The position numbers and the translations under genes are program-made. From a virus, in IMG/VR virus record IMGVR_UViG_3300010885_028674, positions 1 to 33,027 of that record: a stretch of 33,027 bases of DNA. One strand, given 5' to 3'. Numbering within the stretch: the first letter of the stretch is position 1; each line of letters begins with the position of its first letter. This document shows positions 21,490 through 28,461 of this stretch, in pieces. Under the pieces are notes generated by a model, which was not told the DNA's origin, searched no databases, and was given only the letters and a program-made list of their open reading frames with translations.

Positions 21490-21741
21490 ATGACAGAAAG
21501 AGAACTAATCCTGTTAGGGTTTAAAAGTGAGGAAATAAAAGAATACGATGAAGATGATACCTACTATTATATCTTAGATATTGTTGATGGATTTTCATTA
21601 ATAACCCCAACAAACGATGAAATTAAAAATGAAGAGTGGTTTGTTGAAGTTTTTAATACTAACCCACTTATTAGATTTCATAAAATTAATGAGGTTGAAA
21701 CATTGGTTAATATTATAAAAAACGCAATTGTAAAAAAATAA
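21490..21741 (+). CDS. 83-aa acidic protein of unknown function
   Basis: It starts one base after the lipoprotein stop. The pattern LLGFKSEEI, YYYILDIVDGFSLIT, NEEWFVEVF and IRFHKINEVETLVNII is one I associate with a widespread small family in Bacteroidota and their phages, without known function. It is probably translated together with its neighbours. Confidence 0.6.
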   Translation: MTERELILLGFKSEEIKEYDEDDTYYYILDIVDGFSLITPTNDEIKNEEWFVEVFNTNPLIRFHKINEVETLVNIIKNAIVKK

Positions 21742-21746
21742 TTATT

Positions 21747-21893
21747 ATGAATAAAGAAGTAACTTATATTGAAGTTTGTGTAGGTGTTGGAATGGACCAA
21801 CTTATACCTGAATACATTAAAATCCCTGTATATCCTGAAGAAAAGGAAAAAATAAAAGGTAAAAAAGAAATTAAAATTGAAGTTGAAAAATGA
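21747..21893 (+). CDS. 48-aa protein of unknown function
   Basis: The ORF starts five nt after the previous stop and ends with TGA overlapping the next ATG. It begins MNKEVTYIEVCVGVGMDQLI and ends with a Lys/Glu-rich tail. No homologue was recognised; support comes from tight packing. Confidence 0.55.
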   Translation: MNKEVTYIEVCVGVGMDQLIPEYIKIPVYPEEKEKIKGKKEIKIEVEK

Positions 21894-22261
21894 AAAACGT
21901 TGAAAAAATAAAAAAAATTGTTGATGACTTAGGTGTGATTAAGGCCAGCCAAGCTTTAAGTATATCACCAATTGAATTAAGTCAACAATTGGATTTAAAT
22001 TTAAAAACGATTGACGACATCGACTTTAAACCATTTCAAGGAGGAGTTGCGGGTAGTATTATGTTTGACAACGGATATGGAGTATCAGTAGTTTCCCACA
22101 AATATTCTTATGGGGGTGAAACAGGACTTTATGAAATGGCAATTTTAGATAGTGATGGTAGGTTAACCTACGATACCGACATTACTTCAGATGTTATTGG
22201 ATATCTAAAACCTAAAGCGGTTACAGAATATATGATAAGAGTGCAAGATTTAAAATCTTAG
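21890..22261 (+). CDS. 123-aa protein with HTH-like N-terminal segment
   Basis: The first ~30 residues (VEKIKKIVDDLGVIKASQAL, then SPIELSQQL) resemble the start of the 184-aa protein at 17394, suggesting a shared small helical module. The rest is a beta-rich domain with repeated Gly/Tyr/Ser (GYGVSVVSHKYSYGGETGLY). Function is unknown. It closes the run of small plus-strand genes that began at 18882. Confidence 0.6.
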   Translation: MKNVEKIKKIVDDLGVIKASQALSISPIELSQQLDLNLKTIDDIDFKPFQGGVAGSIMFDNGYGVSVVSHKYSYGGETGLYEMAILDSDGRLTYDTDITSDVIGYLKPKAVTEYMIRVQDLKS

Positions 22262-22264
22262 CTA

Positions 22265-22271
22265 TATTTAT
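22265..22271 (+). promoter_or_regulatory. TATTTAT motif
   Basis: TATATTTAT ends four nt before the ATG at 22276. Confidence 0.55.
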
Positions 22272-22275
22272 CTGT

Positions 22276-24264
22276 ATGGACATTAAGAAGTGGGAAAAAT
22301 CTGCGGAAAGAGTAGTAAAAAATTTATTGAATAAGATAAACATCGATAACTTTAGTGATGTTGCGGTGGACGTTCTACCTGATAATTATGGTGGGTATGA
22401 TATCCATATCACTTTTTTAATGGATAGACCATATAAAATGACCGATTCAGATTTTCTACAATTTAATCGTCACAAAATAAAAGAATATCTTGAAAATTTC
22501 TTACCAAAATTAAATGATAGAACTCATTTTGGATTTGGGACATCGACTATAGATAATTACTTAACGACTACTAAACCTTGGTACGACAAAAAGAAGGAAA
22601 AGGGATTGCAAGAATCGTTAGTAAAAACATTAAGGGATTATAATTCAGTTTATGACCCTGAAATAATTAGTGAAGCGTCAAAGAAAAAAGTTTTAATTAA
22701 TAAAGTTGGGTTAAGTGAACCTAACGCAGAATATTTAGACGAGATTTGTGGGTCCTTATCGGTATGGATGGCTAACAAGTTAATCGACCTCCAACTCACC
22801 AACATGAAAAGCTGGGAAAGTAAAGGATTAAATACTGAACTTACAAAACAAAACGCATTAGAAAAAATAAATTCAGGTAACCTTAAAAATTATTACGGTC
22901 AAAAAGTGATTGATATAATGGACTGGGTAAGAGTTGGATTAAACGGACGTATTGGTGAGTATAAAGATTTATCAATTCCTGAATTATTAGTCAAATCAAA
23001 AGAATGGCACGATTCATTAGGTATTGGAGACGCTGACATCAATTATGTTGAAAAAAATGACATTATTAAAGACTTTCGTGATGAAAATGGTAATGGATTT
23101 TATTGGGCTGATTTAGATACTAAAAGTTCGCCAGAAGAAAAACATAGAATGGGACATTGTGGTGAATCAAGATATGGTTACATCTATTCATTGAGAGAAA
23201 CAAAACCAATTAGTGATAAATTTAAAATTAATCAGAGTCATTTAACCTCAGCTATTGGTGAGGATGGTATTATGTATCAGTTAAAAGGACCTAAGAATTC
23301 AAAACCAAAAGAAGAATTTCACCAATATATTTTACCATTGTTTTATGTTAAAGATGAGGATGATGAATATTTAGTTCAAGGTTTTGGAACCGAATATGCC
23401 GCACAACAAGATTTTAAATTAACTGATTTACCTAATGAAGTGTTAGTTAATTTATATCAGAATAGACCTGAACTTTTCAATACGAGAAGTTTACAGAAAA
23501 AATTAATGGACCTTGGGATTATTGAAAAACCTACTATTGATTACAATGTAACAATTAAAACAACTCCCGAAGGTTTAGGAAAATATGTTGATGGAGATTG
23601 GGTTTATAGAAAATACAAACAAAAAACTAAAACACCTGCGGGACAAGAGTACGAAAGAACTGTTGAAGTTACAATGTTTGAAATTATCTTAAGTGGTGAC
23701 GTTTATGAGATATGGGATAATTGGGACGCTGATTGGAAATCATCTTTAAACTACCATGTGGATAAAACCAACGAACAAAGAATACGTGACTTATTAAAAC
23801 ATATTGCTCAAAAGGATAATCCTGATTTTGACGAAGAAACATTTAACAATGAAGATACTGAAGATTTAATTGAAGAGTGGGATGATGATGGTGAAATCGC
23901 TAGAGTTATCTCAAACGCGACAAGTAATGCAGAATCTGACGACTACGCTAATTACCTTTATAAGGAATTAAGAAATGCGGTTGAGGAGTACGGTGAAATT
24001 GAAAAGATGGATGATAGTGAAGTTATTTTTCATGTTAACGCTGAACCTTACATTGATAATGTTGATGAAAGATGGATAGACGATTATATGGAAAGATGTG
24101 ATGACGATATCCCGTGTGTGTTTGACGAACTTGTTTCGGAAGAAATTGACAAACCTAAATTTAACCCCGATGAAAGATGGTACCCAAGTGTTGATGAAGG
24201 GAATTTTAACAGTATGTTATCGGATTATTTACACGATGCAGAATATCACTACACAAAAAGTTAA
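22276..24264 (+). CDS. 662-aa PcfJ-like protein
   Basis: The central region around residues 280-345 has a spaced pattern like PcfJ-type proteins of phages and conjugative elements: MGHCG (from residue 292), then YSLRETKP, then an Ile/Gly-rich strand, YQLKGPKNSKP and FHQYILPLF. PcfJ-like proteins are common, of unknown biochemistry, and often have a conserved Cys/His pair. The N-terminal 270 residues are novel, with a helix containing GLQESLVKTLRDYN. The C-terminal 200 residues are very acidic (DEETFNNEDTEDLIEEWDDD) and include VDERWIDDYMERCDDD. It is one of the longest proteins in the window and has no similarity to virion families I know. Confidence 0.6.
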   Translation: MDIKKWEKSAERVVKNLLNKINIDNFSDVAVDVLPDNYGGYDIHITFLMDRPYKMTDSDFLQFNRHKIKEYLENFLPKLNDRTHFGFGTSTIDNYLTTTKPWYDKKKEKGLQESLVKTLRDYNSVYDPEIISEASKKKVLINKVGLSEPNAEYLDEICGSLSVWMANKLIDLQLTNMKSWESKGLNTELTKQNALEKINSGNLKNYYGQKVIDIMDWVRVGLNGRIGEYKDLSIPELLVKSKEWHDSLGIGDADINYVEKNDIIKDFRDENGNGFYWADLDTKSSPEEKHRMGHCGESRYGYIYSLRETKPISDKFKINQSHLTSAIGEDGIMYQLKGPKNSKPKEEFHQYILPLFYVKDEDDEYLVQGFGTEYAAQQDFKLTDLPNEVLVNLYQNRPELFNTRSLQKKLMDLGIIEKPTIDYNVTIKTTPEGLGKYVDGDWVYRKYKQKTKTPAGQEYERTVEVTMFEIILSGDVYEIWDNWDADWKSSLNYHVDKTNEQRIRDLLKHIAQKDNPDFDEETFNNEDTEDLIEEWDDDGEIARVISNATSNAESDDYANYLYKELRNAVEEYGEIEKMDDSEVIFHVNAEPYIDNVDERWIDDYMERCDDDIPCVFDELVSEEIDKPKFNPDERWYPSVDEGNFNSMLSDYLHDAEYHYTKS

Positions 24265-24809
24265 TTAGATAAATCATCAAAATACATAATGATGTCATCA
24301 ACATCAAAGTTTTCTTCTACTTCTAATTTATTATAAATATCGGAATGAGTATCCTCATCTTCAATACCAAGAATAACTTCCATTGTGGGAGTCGACTCCA
24401 TAAAGTTTGAAATAAAAGATAAACCTAACTCACCTAATTTATCTAATAAAGGTTTATATACATCTGTGTTATAATGTTCGTATTGGACCCAAAGTACATA
24501 CTCTTCAGTAGGTAAAACATACTTGACTACATCTTCCATTTTATCTTCATATGAGTTAATATTGTTTATTAGACTATTATATTCTCTTGAAAATTCTGAA
24601 GAACTACCCCAAAATTTTGCGTGGTCAACAGTAAAATAAACAAAAATATTATATATCACATTTTTTGTATAGACAAGACTACCTGTTTCATTATATGTTA
24701 AACCCTCGATTCTTTGTTCAATATCAATTCTAAAATCAATCTTACCTTTAAATATTAATACTTGATACGCTTTAGTTAAAGCTTTTTCAATTTGTTCATT
24801 AGACATCAT
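24261..24809 (-). CDS. 182-aa acidic protein of unknown function
   Basis: It is convergent with the PcfJ-like gene (four-base overlap) and divergent from the tagged gene at 24835. Two adjacent ATG codons open it, four nt after the TATTTAT motif. The start MSNEQIEKALTKAYQVLIFK is helical, and the end is Asp/Glu-rich (EVEENFDVDDIIMYFDDLSN). No domain was recognised. Confidence 0.65.
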   Translation of the reverse strand: MMSNEQIEKALTKAYQVLIFKGKIDFRIDIEQRIEGLTYNETGSLVYTKNVIYNIFVYFTVDHAKFWGSSSEFSREYNSLINNINSYEDKMEDVVKYVLPTEEYVLWVQYEHYNTDVYKPLLDKLGELGLSFISNFMESTPTMEVILGIEDEDTHSDIYNKLEVEENFDVDDIIMYFDDLSN

Positions 24810-24820
24810 ATTTATAAATA
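24809..24820. promoter_or_regulatory. Palindromic TATTTATAAATA in a divergent spacer
   Basis: The sequence reads TATTTAT on both strands. It is four nt from the minus-strand start (24809) but 19 nt from the plus-strand ATG (24835). Confidence 0.55.
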
Positions 24821-24834
24821 TAACAATTACAGAT

Positions 24835-25335
24835 ATGAAATTTATAATAACTCAGAAACAATACCAATTACTAAAAGAAAGTCTTGATGATGTGTTAGAC
24901 CTTTACTCTAAAAAAAGTCGAGGTGAGACATTAAGACCATCTGAAATGGATGTGTTAAGAGCGTTTGATAAACATCAAAAGAAAGGAGGTAACCCTGAAG
25001 ATTTTGTATTTAACCAGGATGATGTTTATGATATTGACGAAAGAGAAGGAACAAGATTTAAGTATAATTTAAAAGGTAAACCATTTACGTTTGAATTTTC
25101 CGAGGAAATGGAGCAAGATGATGAAATCGAATATTACGGAGAGGTTACATTTATGGGTGACGAATTTCTTGGTGTTATAGTTACAGACAAACGAGGTTAC
25201 TTGGTGGATTACGATTTTTATAATACATTAAGTGATGAAGATATTAGATTACAAGATGTGTTAAAAAAAGAAGATAGTGATTTAGAAATACAAAACTTTT
25301 TCCAAGAAGAAGTTATTCCTACATTGAAAAAATAA
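24835..25335 (+). CDS. Tagged 166-aa acidic protein
   Basis: The N-terminus MKFIITQKQYQLLKESLDDV is a clear tag with L-K-E at 13-15. The rest has a Lys/Arg-containing helix (KKSRGETLRPSEMDVLRAFD) and an acidic beta-rich domain (FTFEFSEEMEQDDEIEYYGE). No recognised family. Confidence 0.72.
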   Translation: MKFIITQKQYQLLKESLDDVLDLYSKKSRGETLRPSEMDVLRAFDKHQKKGGNPEDFVFNQDDVYDIDEREGTRFKYNLKGKPFTFEFSEEMEQDDEIEYYGEVTFMGDEFLGVIVTDKRGYLVDYDFYNTLSDEDIRLQDVLKKEDSDLEIQNFFQEEVIPTLKK

Positions 25336-25359
25336 AAAAAAATACTTACTTTTATCATT

Positions 25360-25758
25360 ATGAAAGTTAGTTTTGATTTTGACGGAACCTTATCGAGGAA
25401 GGACGTACAAAAATTTGCAAAAGAATTAGTGGAAGAAGGACATGAAGTTTGGATTGTTACTTCTAGATTTAGTAATGAAGCCGTTGCTGAAAAAGGTTGG
25501 TATTGGATTAGAGAACAAAACGCCAAGTTATTTGAAGTTGCTGATGAATGTGGTATAAATCGAGAAAATATTCATTTCACAAATCAAAATCCAAAAGTTA
25601 TATTCTTAAAAGATAAAGACTTTGTATTACACTTAGATGATGATATTATTGAATTAATGGATATCATGGATAGTGGTGATAAGTGTAAACCATTAAACGT
25701 GGACCACATGTCATGGGATTTAAACTGTCGAGAAATTATAAATAATGAGAAATTTTAA
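25360..25758 (+). CDS. HAD-superfamily phosphatase-like protein
   Basis: The 132-aa protein has HAD motif I DFDGTL (6-11), motif II VTSR (33-36), a lysine in FLKDKD and an acidic motif HLDDD (91-95). HAD enzymes use the first aspartate as nucleophile on phosphate esters. The absence of a cap domain suggests a small phosphatase, such as a nucleotidase or a polynucleotide 3'-phosphatase-like protein. The 14-base overlap with the next gene suggests co-translation. Confidence 0.85.
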   Translation: MKVSFDFDGTLSRKDVQKFAKELVEEGHEVWIVTSRFSNEAVAEKGWYWIREQNAKLFEVADECGINRENIHFTNQNPKVIFLKDKDFVLHLDDDIIELMDIMDSGDKCKPLNVDHMSWDLNCREIINNEKF

Positions 25759-26080
25759 ATTTTACAAAGAAAATACTGGTAGGTGGTATGTTGACTTACC
25801 TGAATGGGAAGGGGAAAAGGCGGAATTAGAAATGGTTTCAGGTGCTGACACATTCCTTGAGATACTGTCGCAAGGAGAACAAACGGTAAATGTTACATTA
25901 TCTACCGTCCCGTTTGATGGTTCTGATGTATTAGAATTACAAAGAGAAGATGAGCACATTGGAGGAGGGTGGTACCAACTAATTGAGTATATGGGAATTC
26001 CCTACGAACTTGAGATGTGGTTATGTGAAGTAACTAGATTCGTATTTGGAGAGTTACCAAAAAGTATTTATTTCAAATAA
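25745..26080 (+). CDS. DUF6717 family protein
   Basis: The 111-aa protein has RWYVDLPEWEGEKAELEMVS, GADTFLEILS, GGGWYQLIEY and LWLCEVTRFVFGELP-like elements of DUF6717 as I remember it. The family is found in bacteria and phages and has no known function. The gene overlaps the HAD gene by 14 bases. Confidence 0.7.
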   Translation: MRNFKFYKENTGRWYVDLPEWEGEKAELEMVSGADTFLEILSQGEQTVNVTLSTVPFDGSDVLELQREDEHIGGGWYQLIEYMGIPYELEMWLCEVTRFVFGELPKSIYFK

Positions 26081-26087
26081 AAATTAT

Positions 26088-26327
26088 ATGTTTAAATTTA
26101 AAAGTTTAAAAGATAGATATAAAGAATTAATTCTATCTCGAGTTTTAATAGATGAAGAAGATTTAACTGATGAGGAATCCTCAATAATTAATTTTTCTTA
26201 TGAACTATTCCAAGAAAAACTTGACGATATTAAATTGCTGAACGATGAAATTGTTAGATTATCGATAGAACTAGCAAATTTAAAATCCTATAATGATAAT
26301 AATGATTATGATTATGATGACAAATAA
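26088..26327 (+). CDS. 79-aa acidic protein of unknown function
   Basis: I prefer ATG 26088 (MFKFKSLKDRYKELI); the frame is open to 26046 but overlaps the previous gene. It is helical (LFQEKLDDIKLLNDEIVRLS) with an Asn/Asp/Tyr tail that looks low-complexity. No domain was recognised. Confidence 0.6.
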   Translation: MFKFKSLKDRYKELILSRVLIDEEDLTDEESSIINFSYELFQEKLDDIKLLNDEIVRLSIELANLKSYNDNNDYDYDDK

Positions 26328-26338
26328 TATTTTATGAG

Positions 26339-26345
26339 TATTTAT
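26339..26345 (+). promoter_or_regulatory. TATTTAT motif
   Basis: AGTATTTAT ends six nt before the ATG at 26352. Confidence 0.55.
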
Positions 26346-26351
26346 TAAAGT

Positions 26352-28160
26352 ATGAATAGAAAAAGGTTATTAATCACTGAGGACGATAGGAGACACATAT
26401 TAGGACTTTATGGAGTTCTAACTGAGGCGATTGACCCTAATTCGGGAGGTACTGTAACAATTAATAATTATTATCCTAATGGATGGTACACGTTAGAAAA
26501 CAAAGACACTAAATCAGGTAAAATTATTAAAGACCAATTAAATGAAGCTTTAGCACAGGTTACCGAATTTGTTAAAAAACACCCCGATTCTATTGTAAGT
26601 GTAAAATTTATTTCACAAGAGTCAGCGATACCAAATAAAGATAATGAAGGAAAAGAAGGTGGGGATTTTTTACCTGTTAAAGGTTTAAGTGATTTAAGAA
26701 AAAAATATTTAGAACCATACATTAAATCTTATTTTGATGGTTTAAAGACCCAAAGGGTTATTGGACAAACCGTTGAGGTCCCACCGTTAGAATATATCCC
26801 AAAAGACTTTGTAACTCCTTGGGTGGGAACCCCATTTTGTCCTGCAAGTGCAACGATACAACAACAAAGAAGTGAATGTATTAATAAATATAGACAAGGA
26901 GTCGCGGCAAAAAATCCTGAAATTGTAGGATACAAAGCAAAATATGATACCGAACAATCAAGTGCGATTGAGATTACGGTTAAATTAAAAACCTCAACAA
27001 CAACTCAAACAACTAAACCAACCACAAATTTCGAGGCTTGTGCAAAAGGATTTAAAGTTAGAGTTTATGTACCTAAACATAATTGTCAAAACGCTGAATT
27101 TTTTGTATTTGCAAATAGTACAATACTATATAATTCACAAGGAGGTTTAACTGCTAATCTTAATAACTCCTACACAAGTAGAGGAATTCCAAGAACTGCG
27201 TCGTTACCTAAATTTTATCCTGAGGCTTTAAATCCTGGATACGGGTTCTTAAAGAATGGTGACGGAACGTTGGGTTCTTACAAATTTGGTAGTAAACAAC
27301 TCTTTAATGAGGAAACCCCTAAAAACACGGGAGATAATGGTAACGGTAGGTCTGACAGTTTCACAGTTACAGGCGAACAAGCTAAAAAAATGTTAGTTGA
27401 GGGTTCAGGTAAAATAAATCTTTGGATGATAGGGACTACCGACACAACCCATGATGACATAAACTTTGTTTCAATAACTGACGAGGACCAATCAAAACCT
27501 TTTTACGATAAACAACCTAATTTTAATCAAGGTAAACTACTTACAATTAGTTTTGACGCTACATGTAAAAGAACTGTTATTGATAACAATGATAAAACAG
27601 TACCTGATGTTACAGGGTGGGTGGATAAACTTAGACAAGAAAAAATTGCGGTAATGTCTGAAGTTGATAACATGGGTATAAAGACTGGTGACAAAAAAAC
27701 TGAAGCTAAAAGAAAATCAATTACCGATTCTAAAGCCGTATTACAAGAAAGAGTTGAAGGATTAGTAAGTAAAATGTTTGCTTTATTAACATCTATTTAT
27801 GATGACGTAAGTAAAATACCAACACCAACATCCGTTGATAATGGAATCGCCGAAAAAATTAAAGCTGACTATAAAGAGTTTTATAGTGGGTTAACTGCAA
27901 CGGGAACAGAGAAAGAACCTCTAATAGCTTTAAGTCAAGATGCGGATGGTGATTTTACAAATAAAACCTTACGTGATGACCCTTTATATGGGGATATTAG
28001 AAATAGAATGAATCAATTTTATGAAGGGTTTAATGCGATATATAAAAATAAAGAGGGTGTAATAACTCCTAATGGAGTTCGTAGGTCAGACGGGTCTTTA
28101 AATGTAACAACTCTTTTAAATAGAATAAAAGGTCTAAAACAATGGGAGTTTAGACGTTAA
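26352..28160 (+). CDS. Tagged 602-aa protein, paralogue of the gene at 28462-30255
   Basis: It starts with the tag KRLLITEDDRRHILGLYGVL; L23-T24-E25 is a possible prohead-protease-type site. Residues ~55-130 (helix, then SIVSVKFISQESAIP and LSDLRKKYLEPYIKSYF) loosely recall an OmpA-like fold, but this is weak. The middle contains TPFCPAS, a Thr-rich linker (TSTTTQTTKPTTN), CQNAEFFVFAN and NPGYGFLKNGDGT. After VPDVTGWVDKLRQEK the rest is helical (coiled-coil-like), ending in a small conserved domain (DDPLYGDIRNRMNQFYEGF). An internal or virion protein is inferred. Its stop overlaps the opposite lipoprotein gene. Confidence 0.8.
   Translation: MNRKRLLITEDDRRHILGLYGVLTEAIDPNSGGTVTINNYYPNGWYTLENKDTKSGKIIKDQLNEALAQVTEFVKKHPDSIVSVKFISQESAIPNKDNEGKEGGDFLPVKGLSDLRKKYLEPYIKSYFDGLKTQRVIGQTVEVPPLEYIPKDFVTPWVGTPFCPASATIQQQRSECINKYRQGVAAKNPEIVGYKAKYDTEQSSAIEITVKLKTSTTTQTTKPTTNFEACAKGFKVRVYVPKHNCQNAEFFVFANSTILYNSQGGLTANLNNSYTSRGIPRTASLPKFYPEALNPGYGFLKNGDGTLGSYKFGSKQLFNEETPKNTGDNGNGRSDSFTVTGEQAKKMLVEGSGKINLWMIGTTDTTHDDINFVSITDEDQSKPFYDKQPNFNQGKLLTISFDATCKRTVIDNNDKTVPDVTGWVDKLRQEKIAVMSEVDNMGIKTGDKKTEAKRKSITDSKAVLQERVEGLVSKMFALLTSIYDDVSKIPTPTSVDNGIAEKIKADYKEFYSGLTATGTEKEPLIALSQDADGDFTNKTLRDDPLYGDIRNRMNQFYEGFNAIYKNKEGVITPNGVRRSDGSLNVTTLLNRIKGLKQWEFRR
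26410..26680 (+). repeat. First copy of a diverged direct repeat shared with 28520-28790
   Basis: The 5' portions of the two ~600-aa paralogous genes are highly similar at DNA level, with long identical stretches around the codons for QVTEFVKKHPDSIVSV. Similarity falls off in the middle and C-terminal parts. Confidence 0.7.
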
Positions 28161-28402
28161 TCTCCCAAAGTATCAACCCCAACGGTAACACCTTCACGAA
28201 ACTCACGTATCTGTTTTTTAGATAATTTACCTTTAACAGATTTTCTTGCTTCTTTGTCTGCGTATTTGAAGGCTTTATCTAACATTCTGTCATACTGTTT
28301 TTGAGTGACCATATTACCATTAGCTAATTCCACAGTTTTTTGTTGTGTTGCACATGAAGTTAAAAAGACAACTAGAAATAATATTGAGATAACTTTATTC
28401 AT
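28157..28402 (-). CDS. Small lipoprotein on the strand opposite to the paralogues
   Basis: The 81-aa protein has a lipoprotein signal (MNKVISILFLVVFL, lipobox LTSC with Cys at 17). It has a charged, helical mature part (YDRMLDKAFKYADKEARKSV, KKQIREFREGV). It is inserted between two tagged paralogues in reverse orientation and uses a host-type promoter instead of TATTTAT. This suggests independent expression, possibly early. A host-envelope role such as exclusion is speculative. Confidence 0.75.
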   Translation of the reverse strand: MNKVISILFLVVFLTSCATQQKTVELANGNMVTQKQYDRMLDKAFKYADKEARKSVKGKLSKKQIREFREGVTVGVDTLGD

Positions 28403-28426
28403 TTTTACTTTATTTTATATTTATAA

Positions 28427-28456
28427 CAAAGATAGTACTTTTTTCCTATTATTCAA
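28427..28456 (-). promoter_or_regulatory. Host-type promoter (TTG-19-TATCTTTG) for the lipoprotein gene
   Basis: Minus strand: TATCTTTG at 28434-28427 and a TTG at 28456-28454 with 19 nt between. It overlaps the 5' region of the plus-strand gene starting at 28462, so the two units could interfere. Confidence 0.75.
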
Positions 28457-28461
28457 AAAAA

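Noticed and set aside
26352-27000. OmpA-like domain in the ~600-aa paralogues as a firm call
   Set aside because: The helix-strand pattern is suggestive but the key OmpA peptidoglycan-binding residues are not clear, so it is mentioned only as a possibility.
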